Positions 1-8,200 of a stretch of 64,000 nt of DNA are shown one piece after another. Position 1 is the stretch's first letter. Each line of letters opens with the position of its first letter. A program made the position numbers and the translations under genes. Source of the DNA: Flavobacteriia bacterium. Its GTDB lineage: Bacteria; Bacteroidota; Bacteroidia; Flavobacteriales; Weeksellaceae. The stretch spans positions 122,802 through 186,801 of the forward strand of contig JAECQR010000005.1 of NCBI GenBank assembly GCA_015999765.1, written 5' to 3'. The notes under the pieces are model-generated. The model made no database searches, had not been told where the DNA came from, and worked only from the letters and a program-made list of their open reading frames with translations.

Positions 1-2
1 AG

Positions 3-1016
3 AGAAAATCTATTGCAGAACAGCTGAAACTTCCTAACCTTAAACTTAACTTCCCGCTGACCAAAGAAGAAAATGTGGTGCAGAACATCATTGATGAAAC
101 ACCGCAGGCAGACCTGGAAAATGAAATAGCTGAACTTCACAGGAAAGAAAAAATGCTCTTCCGAAATGCCAGCTACGAAGTATTTTTCTGTACCTATTCA
201 GAAATTCCTTTTATCATGCGCGAAATCGGCAGACAGCGCGAGCTTACGTTCCGAAAAATTGGTGAAGGCAGCAATCTGCCCTTCGATCTGGATCATTATG
301 ATGAACATTATCACCATCTTTTTCTCTGGGATAACGCAGCGAAAAAGTTAGTCGGCGCCTACCGAATGGCATTGGGCTGCGAAGTCATGAAAAAGCATGG
401 CCTGGAAGGTTTTTATACGAGTTCACTTTTCGAATTTGATCCTGAGTTAAGACCTTTTTTCAGAAAAGTCATCGAAATGGGTCGTGCCTATATCTCTACC
501 GAATACCAGCAGAAACCATTGCCGCTCTTCCTTTTGTGGAGAGGAATCGTGCATGTTTGCCTTAGAAATCCGGAACATAAGTTCCTGATGGGAGGCGTGA
601 GTATTTCCGATAAATTCTCTGAATTTTCGAAATCGCTGATGATTGAGTTTATGCGTTCGCACTACTATGATTCTGCAGTAGCGCAGTATATTCACCCGAA
701 AAAGGAGTTTAAGGTAAAGTTAAAGGACCGCGATAAACACCTGTTTTTCGATGAGGTAGAATCTGATCTGAATAAACTCGACAAAATCATCGACGATCTT
801 GAACCCGAAATGCGTTTGCCTGTCCTCATCAAGAAATACATCAAACAGAACGCAAAAGTGATCTCGTTCAACGTGGATCCAAGTTTTAATGATGCTATTG
901 ACGGCCTTATGTACATCCGGATCAGTGAACTTCCCGAGAGTACGATTAAGCCTGTACTGGAGGAAATGAGTGAGCAGATACAGAGTGAAGAAAATAATTC
1001 ATCTGAGAATCAGTAA
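3..1016 (+). CDS. C-terminal part of acyltransferase with GNAT (hemolysin/OlsB-type) domain; 5' end outside window
   Basis: The frame is open from base 3 with no stop, so the gene starts upstream of the window. The GTG at 75 is only the first start-like codon inside it. The visible part carries a GNAT N-acyltransferase domain of the OlsB/hemolysin type: RKIGEGSNLPFDLD, a YDEHYHHLFLWD block, then VGAYRMALG. A charged tail of about 100 residues follows. In Bacteroidota such domains are often fused behind a PlsC-type lysophospholipid acyltransferase, as in bifunctional OlsF-type aminolipid synthases. The upstream residues (KSIAEQLKLPNLKLNFPL) would fit the end of such a domain, but it is not visible. 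The likely role is N-acylation of an amino acid to make ornithine or glycine lipids at the inner membrane. The GNAT call is good; substrate and fusion are inference. Confidence 0.7.
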   Translation, partial: RKSIAEQLKLPNLKLNFPLTKEENVVQNIIDETPQADLENEIAELHRKEKMLFRNASYEVFFCTYSEIPFIMREIGRQRELTFRKIGEGSNLPFDLDHYDEHYHHLFLWDNAAKKLVGAYRMALGCEVMKKHGLEGFYTSSLFEFDPELRPFFRKVIEMGRAYISTEYQQKPLPLFLLWRGIVHVCLRNPEHKFLMGGVSISDKFSEFSKSLMIEFMRSHYYDSAVAQYIHPKKEFKVKLKDRDKHLFFDEVESDLNKLDKIIDDLEPEMRLPVLIKKYIKQNAKVISFNVDPSFNDAIDGLMYIRISELPESTIKPVLEEMSEQIQSEENNSSENQ

Positions 1017-1102
1017 ATTTCGCCTCAAACGGAATATTTTTCACGAAATGACTTGCATCGTAAGGGAAAAGATTATACTTTTGCACCACTCAATAACGGA
1101 AC

Positions 1103-1175
1103 GGTTTCTTAGCTCAGTTGGTAGAGCAATGGATTGAAAATCCATGTGTCCCTGGTTCGATTCCTGGAGAAACCA
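1103..1175 (+). tRNA. tRNA-Phe (anticodon GAA)
   Basis: A full cloverleaf can be folded. The acceptor arm GGTTTCT (1103-1109) pairs with AGAAACC (1168-1174). The D arm has GCTC/GAGC. The anticodon stem ATGGA/TCCAT encloses the loop TTGAAAA, with GAA at 1136-1138. The variable loop is 5 nt and the T arm is CCTGG-TTCGATT-CCTGG. The discriminator is A1175. CCA is not encoded (CAAAA follows), so it must be added after transcription. A strong terminator follows directly. Confidence 0.97.
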
Positions 1176-1176
1176 C

Positions 1177-1206
1177 AAAACGCCCTTTTTTAAGGGCGTT
1201 TTTCTT
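1177..1206. terminator. Bidirectional intrinsic terminator after tRNA-Phe and mutS2
   Basis: The 11-bp perfect stem AAAACGCCCTT / AAGGGCGTTTT has a TTTT loop and is followed by a T-run. The A-run on its left makes it usable on the minus strand too, where mutS2 ends at 1223. Confidence 0.9.
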
Positions 1207-1222
1207 TATACATTGCTCTGGT

Positions 1223-3373
1223 TTAAATCCGCTCCAGTTCTTCCGCCGAAATCTGGGTTTTAAACATGCCGTAGTTTACCGTCACTTTCTGGTTTTTGTC
1301 GATTTTTTCGATGGTTCCAACGCTCGTACTGCCGGCAATGCGCACTCGCTGACCTATTTTAAGCCATACCGCTCGTTCTTTAACTCTTTTATCTTCGATT
1401 TTTTCGTTGGTTTCGGCAATTTTTTCCTGAACATCAACTTTTTTCAACTGTTGGGTAATCTTGCGTTTTACCACCTGAAGTTTCTTCGTCTCATCTTTAT
1501 CTGAACCTAATTTTCGGAATTTTTCCTGTTCAAGAATTTTTACAAAATCCTTCACTACATCTTTTCGGGATTTTCCTTTAACATAAGAGTCAATAAAACC
1601 TTCGATCTTATTCCCGAACTGCAGTTTGCGGTGCTCCTCTTCATAAAGTTTCTGGAAATTGAAAAGTTTCTGCTGAAGTTGCTCATTGAGTTTTTCCAGG
1701 TTTTCTTTTTTATTCTGGGTCGATTCCTTCTGTTCCGTAAGGTTGGTTTTCAGTTTTTCGACCTCAAATTTTTCCTGCTGAAGTTTAACAATCGTTTTAT
1801 CGAGGTTTACAATATCGTGCTCCACCTTTTTCTTGGCAGAATTAATGATGAAAGCAGGAATTTTGTTTTTCTGAGCAACTTCAAAGGTAAAAGAACTTCC
1901 GGCCTGGCCAACTTCCAGTTTATATAAAGGTTCCAGCGAATGCTCATCGAAAAGCATTGCGGCATTCTGCGCGTTAGGAAGCTGCTCAATCACCAGTTTG
2001 ATGTTGGTGTAATGCGTCGTAATGATTGCGAAACTTTTCTTCTTATAAAAAAATTCAAGGAAACTTTCAGCCAAAGCGCCACCAAGTTCAGGATCGGAGC
2101 CGGTACCGAACTCGTCAATCAGCAATAGTGTGTTTTCGTCAGATTCACGAATGATTGCAGACATTTTTTTCAGTCGGGAAGAATAGGTGGAAAGATGATT
2201 TTCAATCGACTGATTGTCGCCGATATCGGTCATGATGCTTCCAAAGAAAAACATCTCAGATTTCGGATGAACTGGAACCAAAATTCCGCTTTGAATCATC
2301 AACTGCAGCAATCCTACCGTCTTCAGGGTGATGGATTTTCCGCCCGCATTGGGTCCGGAAATACACAGGATGCGGTTGTGTTCGGTAAGGGTAAATGATT
2401 GCGGAAAAATCTGCTTTTTTTCTTCGCGGTTCCTCAGCAGCAGAAGCGGATGATACGCATTTACCAGACGAAGCGTTTTGTGCCGGTTGATTTTGGGTAA
2501 AATGCCGCCGATGTTTTCAGCAAATTTAGCCTTCGCCCGCGTTAAGTCGAGGTCGAATATATAGGTTTGATACGCCGAAAGTTGTTCATTAAATTCCGCG
2601 ATTTCTGCGGTAAGTTTTCTTAAAATCTTATCAACCTCTTTCTTTTCTTCCTCGATATCTTCACGGAGTTTGAACTGATGTTTTACGACAGATTCGGGCT
2701 GGATGTAGGTAATCGATCCGGTTTTTGACAAGCCTAAAACTCTGCCCGGAACCCTTTTTTTATAGGCTGATTTCACTGCAAGAACCCTCTGGTCGTCAAT
2801 AATACTTTCGCGGATATCATCGAGAAAATCTGTAGACGAAAGAGCCGTTAAAGTGCGGTTAAAATTTTCCTGAATTGCTTTTCGGGCGTGAAATATTGCA
2901 GCTCTCAGTGTTCTCAGAATAGGAGAGGCTTCACTCTTAACTTCACCGAAACGGTTGAAAACCTTATCTATTTTATCAATGATTTCTTTTCGGTATTCCA
3001 GACTGCTAATATCGTTGTTCAGATTTTGAAAGAGATCGCCGTACACCGGGAAAAATTTCTGAAGTCTGCCGATTTGCTCCGTCAGACTTTTTATTCTGAT
3101 GAAAGCTGCGTTCTCTAACCTGAAATTTTCAATAATCATCAGCTTCAGTTCTTCCTCGATATCTTCATATTCGTTGAAAGGAATTGCATTGTCGCTCTCG
3201 AAACTTGAAAGGAATTCGGCAACTTTTTTTAATGAAACTTCTGCCTCATCAATGGAAAAAGGCGTGAGCTGTGTGATTTTATATGCGGTTTTTGGGGAAT
3301 ACGCAAAAGGAGCGATTTCCGCGAGTAATTCGGGAAATTCCAGTTCTTCTAATTGGTCTTTAGTAATATGCAC
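1223..3373 (-). CDS. mutS2: MutS2-family ATPase without a C-terminal Smr domain
   Basis: This is a DNA-binding ABC-type ATPase of the MutS2 family, linked to recombination control and ribosome rescue in other bacteria. The Walker A motif GPNAGGKS sits at residues 340-347, followed by STYSSRLKKM and Walker B LLLIDEFGTGSDP. A long coiled coil follows, then a short KOW/SH3-like end (WLKIGQRVRIAG...VTVNYG). The 716-residue product stops where the Smr nuclease domain begins in the usual form of about 780 residues. The start is GTG. A TAA lies four codons upstream in frame, so no earlier start is possible, and a TAAATTTG promoter element ends 4 nt before the GTG. It converges on tRNA-Phe and diverges from ung. 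Confidence 0.92.
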   Translation of the reverse strand: MHITKDQLEELEFPELLAEIAPFAYSPKTAYKITQLTPFSIDEAEVSLKKVAEFLSSFESDNAIPFNEYEDIEEELKLMIIENFRLENAAFIRIKSLTEQIGRLQKFFPVYGDLFQNLNNDISSLEYRKEIIDKIDKVFNRFGEVKSEASPILRTLRAAIFHARKAIQENFNRTLTALSSTDFLDDIRESIIDDQRVLAVKSAYKKRVPGRVLGLSKTGSITYIQPESVVKHQFKLREDIEEEKKEVDKILRKLTAEIAEFNEQLSAYQTYIFDLDLTRAKAKFAENIGGILPKINRHKTLRLVNAYHPLLLLRNREEKKQIFPQSFTLTEHNRILCISGPNAGGKSITLKTVGLLQLMIQSGILVPVHPKSEMFFFGSIMTDIGDNQSIENHLSTYSSRLKKMSAIIRESDENTLLLIDEFGTGSDPELGGALAESFLEFFYKKKSFAIITTHYTNIKLVIEQLPNAQNAAMLFDEHSLEPLYKLEVGQAGSSFTFEVAQKNKIPAFIINSAKKKVEHDIVNLDKTIVKLQQEKFEVEKLKTNLTEQKESTQNKKENLEKLNEQLQQKLFNFQKLYEEEHRKLQFGNKIEGFIDSYVKGKSRKDVVKDFVKILEQEKFRKLGSDKDETKKLQVVKRKITQQLKKVDVQEKIAETNEKIEDKRVKERAVWLKIGQRVRIAGSTSVGTIEKIDKNQKVTVNYGMFKTQISAEELERI

Positions 3374-3377
3374 GGAA

Positions 3378-3406
3378 CAAATTTAATGAGATTTTTGGGA
3401 ACGCAA
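3378..3406 (-). promoter_or_regulatory. mutS2 promoter, Bacteroidetes type
   Basis: On the minus strand, TTG (3404-3406), 18 nt, then TAAATTTG (3378-3385) match the -33/-7 consensus TTG...TAnnTTTG closely. The element ends 4 nt before the GTG start, so the transcript would be leaderless or nearly so. Confidence 0.65.
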
Positions 3407-3422
3407 TATTTATTTATATTTG
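3394..3422 (+). promoter_or_regulatory. Candidate ung promoter
   Basis: TTTG (3394-3397) is followed after 17 nt by TATATTTG (3415-3422), a match to TAnnTTTG with slightly short spacing. It overlaps the divergent mutS2 promoter and leaves a leader of about 45 nt before ung. Confidence 0.45.
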
Positions 3423-3440
3423 AAGTCCAAATTGTAAATC

Positions 3441-3468
3441 CCAACACCCAACACCCATCACCCATAAG
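3441..3468 (+). repeat. 7-bp tandem microrepeat in ung leader
   Basis: Units CCAACAC, CCAACAC, CCATCAC and CCATAAG run in tandem and end 2 nt before the ung ATG. The stretch is C-rich against an AT-rich background. No function can be assigned. Confidence 0.6.
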
Positions 3469-3470
3469 AC

Positions 3471-4112
3471 ATGACCTGGACCGAAATACTTGCCCCAATT
3501 AAAAACACCGAATATTTTGAACATCTTCGGCAAAAAGTGAAAGAAGAATATGCTGCAGGCAAATGTTTTCCGCCAAAAAAGCAAATCTTCCGAGCACTGG
3601 AACTCACGCCTTTCGATGACGTGAAAGTGGTGATTATTGGCCAGGATCCTTATCACAATGACTTTCAGGCAAACGGTCTTTGCTTTTCGGTTTCTGAAAC
3701 TGTAACAGCGCCGCCTTCACTCAAAAATATTTTCACAGAACTGAAAGATGATTTAGGAGTTGAAAGAACGAAAAAGGAACTCGACGACTGGGCACAACAG
3801 GGGGTTTTATTATTGAATGCTACACTTTCGGTGAGAGCGCATTCTCCAAATTCGCACAAAGATCTGGGTTGGGAAAAATTCACCAATTTCATTATCAGGG
3901 AGATTTCTGATCAAAAAGAAAATGTGGTTTTTGTCCTGTGGGGTGCTTTTGCACAAAAAAAAGAGGGATTCATCGACTCCTCTAAACATTTTATTATAAA
4001 ATCTGCGCATCCGTCACCGTTTTCAGTGTATCGTGGGTTCTACGGAAGTAAGCCTTTTTCTAAAATCAACAGTTATCTAAAATCGAAAAATTCAGAAACT
4101 ATCTCGTGGTAG
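3471..4112 (+). CDS. ung: Uracil-DNA glycosylase, family 1
   Basis: The enzyme removes uracil from DNA as the first step of base excision repair. The family 1 signature GQDPYH is at residues 57-62 with catalytic Asp59. A uracil-pocket segment GVLLLNATLSVR is at about 111-122, and the DNA-intercalation loop HPSPFSVYRG is at 180-189. The 213-residue length is close to family size. The ATG is the only reasonable start. The last 14 nt overlap the convergent lipoprotein gene on the other strand. It is divergent from mutS2, so two repair genes share a promoter region. Confidence 0.97.
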   Translation: MTWTEILAPIKNTEYFEHLRQKVKEEYAAGKCFPPKKQIFRALELTPFDDVKVVIIGQDPYHNDFQANGLCFSVSETVTAPPSLKNIFTELKDDLGVERTKKELDDWAQQGVLLLNATLSVRAHSPNSHKDLGWEKFTNFIIREISDQKENVVFVLWGAFAQKKEGFIDSSKHFIIKSAHPSPFSVYRGFYGSKPFSKINSYLKSKNSETISW

Positions 4113-4752
4113 TTCCCCCACCTGTACTTCCTTTACTGAACTGCAGTCCGATTCTGTAACTCCCCTGAAGTGCTTTAAAGGCTTTTGCGGAAGTTGTTTC
4201 CGGTGATACTTCCACAAGAGAAATGGTGTAGCCGTTGAATTCCTGAGATTTACTGTATCCTTTTTTAGCATCGCTTAAAGTACTAAGTTTTAAGATTACC
4301 GGTCTGGTGTAAAGCCCCATAAATTCTACTTCTGCGGTTGCCACGCCGGACCAGATACAATTAACGTCTTTTGGGCAGCGGCTGTCCTCAGACATTTTTT
4401 TGAAGGTGACATTCATTTCATATTCTTTCAGAAATTTATTTTCACCTTCTTTAAGATAAACAACACCTGCTGTACTTTTCACTGTTGAATTTTGCTGTTC
4501 TTTTTTTGCAGTTTCTACAGCTTCTTTATCCGGAGGTAAACCTACCGACATTTCGGGCTCGCCATTAGCTTTAGCTTTTGCATCACCTGCTGTTTGGTTT
4601 GTAGTCACATCTAAAATTTTTGGTTCTTTGGAATTCGCTGAAGTTTCTGTTTTTACAGTTTCCTGTTCTGTGGTGGACTGTGAAACTTTCGGGTTTTGGC
4701 AGGTCGCTAAAGTTAAAATGCCAAATGAAGTAAGAATAAGTCTGTGTACCAT
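4099..4752 (-). CDS. Hypothetical lipoprotein
   Basis: A signal peptide ends in a lipobox L-A-T-C with Cys18, so the product should be a lipoprotein. A Lys/Thr/Glu-rich linker (about 19-95) leads to a C-terminal beta-rich domain containing SRCPKDVNCIWSGVATAEVEF, a motif with two cysteines seen in many small secreted Bacteroidota proteins of unknown role. It lies 12 nt downstream of the DUF456 gene on the same strand, so the two are probably co-transcribed. Its 3' end overlaps ung by 14 nt, tail to tail. I cannot assign a function. Confidence 0.85.
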   Translation of the reverse strand: MVHRLILTSFGILTLATCQNPKVSQSTTEQETVKTETSANSKEPKILDVTTNQTAGDAKAKANGEPEMSVGLPPDKEAVETAKKEQQNSTVKSTAGVVYLKEGENKFLKEYEMNVTFKKMSEDSRCPKDVNCIWSGVATAEVEFMGLYTRPVILKLSTLSDAKKGYSKSQEFNGYTISLVEVSPETTSAKAFKALQGSYRIGLQFSKGSTGGGTTTR

Positions 4753-4764
4753 AATGTTAAGTTT

Positions 4765-5250
4765 TTAAAGGATGTCGAATAATACGACCAAAAACATTGC
4801 CAGACCCACCATAAAGTTGAAACCTGTGCCATAAAGAAATCCGACAAAAGCTCCTTTTGTGGAATTCCAGGCTTTCTTTTTATCAGAAGCATCATGCAGC
4901 AATTCTCCTATGAAAACGCCAAGAAACATACCGATTAAAAAACCGAATGGAACGGGAATAAAAAACATTCCCACCAACGTACCGATTACCGACCCTACGC
5001 TTCCCCAGCGCGTTCCGCCATATTTGCGGTTGGTTCTTGCCGGAATTACATAATTTAAAACAACAGAAACTGCGGTAAGAAATACAAAGATCCAGATGTA
5101 AACCATTTCCAGCGGCGCATCTGTCCCGAATTTATAAATCAGCAATCCGCACAGACTTATGAGCAGTCCGGGTAAAACAGGAATAAAAGTTCCGAGTATT
5201 CCCAAAATCAGTAACACAATGCTGATAAGCTGAATTAATGTGGTATCCAT
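4765..5250 (-). CDS. DUF456 family membrane protein
   Basis: The 161-residue product is almost entirely hydrophobic. A first hairpin contains the conserved TFIPVLPGLLISL. A central turn KYGGTRWGSVGSVIG and glycine-zipper helices (GMFFIPVPFGFLIG, then GVFIGELLHD) follow, which is the layout of DUF456. About five membrane segments are expected. The molecular role of the family is unknown. It heads a two-gene unit with the downstream lipoprotein. It is divergent from the MscS channel gene, with about 70 nt between the start codons. Confidence 0.88.
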   Translation of the reverse strand: MDTTLIQLISIVLLILGILGTFIPVLPGLLISLCGLLIYKFGTDAPLEMVYIWIFVFLTAVSVVLNYVIPARTNRKYGGTRWGSVGSVIGTLVGMFFIPVPFGFLIGMFLGVFIGELLHDASDKKKAWNSTKGAFVGFLYGTGFNFMVGLAMFLVVLFDIL

Positions 5251-5306
5251 GAATGATAAATTTTGTTAAAAATAAGCATTAATCCTATAAACACAATCGG
5301 ATTTCT

Positions 5307-5314
5307 TATTTTTG
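5307..5314 (+). promoter_or_regulatory. -7 element of mscS-like gene
   Basis: TATTTTTG matches TAnnTTTG and ends 5 nt before the ATG at 5320. No clear TTG is present 19-21 nt upstream. It supports choosing the ATG over the TTG at 5263. Confidence 0.55.
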
Positions 5315-5319
5315 CTGTA

Positions 5320-6582
5320 ATGAACGACGAACTGAAAGATACCAAAGATTTTCTGCAGAACATCAGTGATAATATTCACTATTTTGTTAGAGACAGTTTA
5401 CCCGATAACTGGGTTTTGCTTGGACAAATCGTTCTAAAATTTCTATTTCTGCTGGCTTTGGTTTATGTTACCGATTTTATACTGAAGTTTATTCTGAACC
5501 AGATCTTCAGAACCTTTTTTAATGACGATAAGTATCCGATTCAGAAATCGATTTACCAATCCCGAATCACTAATTCTGTAGCTCATTTAATTGCGCTTCT
5601 TTTTGGAAGTTTTGCTCTGTTCTCCATATTTTACCGACATCCAAAAAGTTTTATTTTTCTTGAAAGGATGGTGGGCTTAGCGATCGTTTTGGTGGTGGCA
5701 GGAATGCTTTACCGGAGTTTAAGTGCCTTCAGAAATTATTTTACCATTAAGCAGGATTACTATAAAATAATTGCACTGAATGCTGTTTCTCAAAGTGTAA
5801 AGATTTTCGGAATTTTCGTGTCCTCAATCGTCGCGATCAGCGTCATATTCGGGATCAGCGGATCAGCGATTCTTGGAAGTCTGGGAGCGATCACCGCAGT
5901 ATTGGTTTTGGTTTTCCGTGATACGATTTTAGGATTTGTGACGGGAATTCATGTCGCGACTTCAAAAAATCTGAAAGTTGGTGACTGGATCGGGATTCCA
6001 AAATACAATCTGGAAGGAAATATTCAGGACATCAATCTTTTAACCACTAAAATTCAGAATTTCGATAAAACCATTTCTACGATTCCGACTTATGATTTTT
6101 TGACGACGGAAATCAAGAATATCCAGGTGATGACCGAAAGCAATACGCGGAGAATCAAGCGATCCATTATTTTCAACATCAACTCCTTTAAATTTCTTGA
6201 TGATGAAACGCTTGGCCGATTATCTAAAGTAAATTTAATTAAAAGCTATCTCGAAATTAAGAAATCGGAAATGTTTCAGGAAAGAAAACTCATCGAGAAT
6301 CCTGAGTTGATTATCAACGGAAGACAGCTAACCAACATCGGGGTTTTCCGCGAATATGTGTTTAATTATCTTAAAAACAACCAGCATATTGATCAGGAAG
6401 GAACTATTCTGGTTCGTCAACTCGAAAATACTCCGCAGGGAATGCCGCTGGAGATTTACTGTTTTACCAATGATTCCCAGTGGGCCAACTACGAAGAGAT
6501 TCAGGCCGATATTTTCGATCATCTTCTTGTAGCTTCAAAGGAATTCGACCTTGAAGTGATACAGTTTGCAAAAATTCAATAA
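5320..6582 (+). CDS. Mechanosensitive ion channel, MscS superfamily (YbdG-like)
   Basis: The channel should open under membrane tension and release solutes during osmotic downshock. Four or five membrane segments span roughly residues 25-200. The pore-lining helix is rich in Gly/Ala (SGSAILGSLGAITAVLVLVFRDTILGFVTG). The MscS beta domain follows with NLKVGDWIGIP and an ISTIPTYDF segment, as in E. coli YbdG, which has a similar length of about 415 residues. I place the start at ATG 5320 (MNDELKD, 420 residues). An upstream TTG at 5263 would precede the -7 element. The gene ends 2 nt before pdxJ, suggesting co-transcription. Confidence 0.9.
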   Translation: MNDELKDTKDFLQNISDNIHYFVRDSLPDNWVLLGQIVLKFLFLLALVYVTDFILKFILNQIFRTFFNDDKYPIQKSIYQSRITNSVAHLIALLFGSFALFSIFYRHPKSFIFLERMVGLAIVLVVAGMLYRSLSAFRNYFTIKQDYYKIIALNAVSQSVKIFGIFVSSIVAISVIFGISGSAILGSLGAITAVLVLVFRDTILGFVTGIHVATSKNLKVGDWIGIPKYNLEGNIQDINLLTTKIQNFDKTISTIPTYDFLTTEIKNIQVMTESNTRRIKRSIIFNINSFKFLDDETLGRLSKVNLIKSYLEIKKSEMFQERKLIENPELIINGRQLTNIGVFREYVFNYLKNNQHIDQEGTILVRQLENTPQGMPLEIYCFTNDSQWANYEEIQADIFDHLLVASKEFDLEVIQFAKIQ

Positions 6583-6584
6583 CA

Positions 6585-7304
6585 ATGACAAAACTTAGCG
6601 TAAATATCAATAAAATTGCAACGATCCGAAACGCCCGCGGAGGAGAACTTCCAAGTGTTACGGAAGCAGCAGTAAAACTTCAGGAGTTTGGTGCTCAGGG
6701 AATTACAATTCACCCAAGGCCGGATGAAAGACATATCACCAAAAAAGATGTCTATGACCTGAAATCTTTGGTTCATACCGAATTTAATATTGAAGGAAAT
6801 CCGCACCGTCCTTTCATCGATATGGTTCTTGAGATTAAGCCCGAGCAGGTGACACTGGTTCCGGATGCAGATGATGCAATTACTTCGAACGCAGGTTGGG
6901 ATTGCGAAATGCATCTGGGTTTTTTAAAAAATGTTATTTCGGAGTTTAAAAATGCTGGAATCCGAACATCAATCTTCCTCGATCCCAATCCGGAAATGGT
7001 GAAATTTGCTGCAGAAACCGGTACAGACAGAATTGAACTGTACACAGAAGCTTACGCTAAAAATTACAGTCAAAATAAAGAAGAAGCCGTAAAACCGTAT
7101 GTAGACACAGCGAAAGAAGCGGAGAAATATGGTCTTGGCATAAACGCAGGCCACGATTTGAGTCTGGAAAACCTTAAATATTTTTCGGATCAGGTTCCGA
7201 ATCTGTTAGAAGTTTCCATCGGTCACGCTTTGATTTCTGAAGCCCTCTATATGGGTCTCGAAAACACAGTGCCGGCTTATCTGAAGAGATTGGCTAAATG
7301 GTAA
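6585..7304 (+). CDS. pdxJ: Pyridoxine 5'-phosphate synthase
   Basis: The enzyme condenses 1-deoxy-D-xylulose 5-phosphate with 3-amino-2-oxopropyl phosphate in the DXP-dependent vitamin B6 pathway. The TIM-barrel protein of 239 residues begins TKLSVNINKIATIRNARGG. It has ITIHPRPDERHI (about 40-51), FNIEGNP, the phosphate-binding end, and INAGHDLSLENL with the catalytic His. Length and motifs fit the family. It follows the channel gene by 2 nt and is closed by a clear terminator. Confidence 0.96.
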   Translation: MTKLSVNINKIATIRNARGGELPSVTEAAVKLQEFGAQGITIHPRPDERHITKKDVYDLKSLVHTEFNIEGNPHRPFIDMVLEIKPEQVTLVPDADDAITSNAGWDCEMHLGFLKNVISEFKNAGIRTSIFLDPNPEMVKFAAETGTDRIELYTEAYAKNYSQNKEEAVKPYVDTAKEAEKYGLGINAGHDLSLENLKYFSDQVPNLLEVSIGHALISEALYMGLENTVPAYLKRLAKW

Positions 7305-7314
7305 AATCAATGGG

Positions 7315-7337
7315 AATCGGGCTTTAGCCCGATTTTT
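7315..7337 (+). terminator. Terminator after pdxJ
   Basis: The stem AATCGGGC / GCCCGATT has a TTTA loop and is followed by a T-run. Confidence 0.85.
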
Positions 7338-7352
7338 ATATACAGTAATTTA

Positions 7353-7384
7353 TTGGCTTTTCGCCGAAAATTATATTAATTTTG
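7353..7384 (+). promoter_or_regulatory. Promoter of the hydrolase-epimerase-ligase-mvaD operon
   Basis: TTG (7353-7355), 21 nt, then TAATTTTG (7377-7384) is a good match to the Bacteroidetes sigma consensus. The ATG follows 18 nt later. Confidence 0.7.
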
Positions 7385-7402
7385 AAATTTAAATTTTTAT
7401 AG

Positions 7403-8191
7403 ATGGAAATTCTACACGCGAAAATCTTCGGACAGGATAAGCCGGGAACTCCGCTTCTCGTTTTTCACGGCCTGTTTGGGATGCTGGATAACTGGGGAAG
7501 TTTCGGCAAAGAAATGGGCGAATTCTTTCCCGTTCACCTTATTGACTTAAGAAATCACGGTAAAAGTTTCCATTCGGCAGAAATGTCTCACGATGATTTG
7601 GCGCACGATATCGCACATTATATGGAATTCCATCACATCGAGAAAGCGAATCTCCTCGGGCATTCTTTAGGCGGAAAAGCAGTGATGCAGTTTGCCATTA
7701 AATATCCCATTAAAGTACAGAAATTAATAGTTGTAGATATTTCTCCCAAAGCTTATCCGCCGCACCACCAGGGAATCCTGAAGGCATTGGAAAGCGTAGA
7801 TTTTCAAAAAATAACAACAAGACAGGAAGCTGAAGAAGTTCTGCACCAGTATATTCCGGAAAAATCAGTTATTCAGTTTCTGACCAAAAATTTATATTGG
7901 ACTGACGATAAAAAACTGAACTGGCGCTTCAACCTGAAAACCCTTTCCGAAAAATACAGTGAATTTGTTTCGAACGCGATAAAATTCGGCGTGTTTTCCG
8001 GAGAGACGCTGTTTATTGCCGGTGCAAAATCGAATTATATTTTACCGCAGGACGAATTTCAGATCAAGCAGCAGTTTCCGCAGGCTTCTGTCATAAAGAT
8101 AGAAAATGCCGGCCATTGGGTTCAGGCTGAAAATCCTAAGGATTTCAACGAAGCAGTGAAAGATTTTCTTTCCGAAAACAGAATAGACTAA
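7403..8191 (+). CDS. Alpha/beta hydrolase (YbfF-like esterase)
   Basis: A compact alpha/beta hydrolase of 262 residues. The oxyanion-hole motif FHGLFGMLDNW is near residue 22, and the nucleophile elbow GHSLGG is near residue 87. An acid lies in FIAGAKSNYI or nearby, and the catalytic His is in NAGHWVQAENP near the end. The HGLFG...LIDLRNHGKS pattern is that of E. coli YbfF, an acyl-CoA/ester hydrolase. It starts a four-gene operon with 9-21 nt gaps. The substrate cannot be read from the sequence; an acyl ester or thioester fits the acyl-CoA synthetase two genes on. Confidence 0.87.
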   Translation: MEILHAKIFGQDKPGTPLLVFHGLFGMLDNWGSFGKEMGEFFPVHLIDLRNHGKSFHSAEMSHDDLAHDIAHYMEFHHIEKANLLGHSLGGKAVMQFAIKYPIKVQKLIVVDISPKAYPPHHQGILKALESVDFQKITTRQEAEEVLHQYIPEKSVIQFLTKNLYWTDDKKLNWRFNLKTLSEKYSEFVSNAIKFGVFSGETLFIAGAKSNYILPQDEFQIKQQFPQASVIKIENAGHWVQAENPKDFNEAVKDFLSENRID

Positions 8192-8200
8192 AATTTACGC

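Noticed and set aside
1118..1504. Plus-strand ORF of 128 residues
   Set aside because: It spans the tRNA-Phe gene and the antisense of mutS2; no family pattern.
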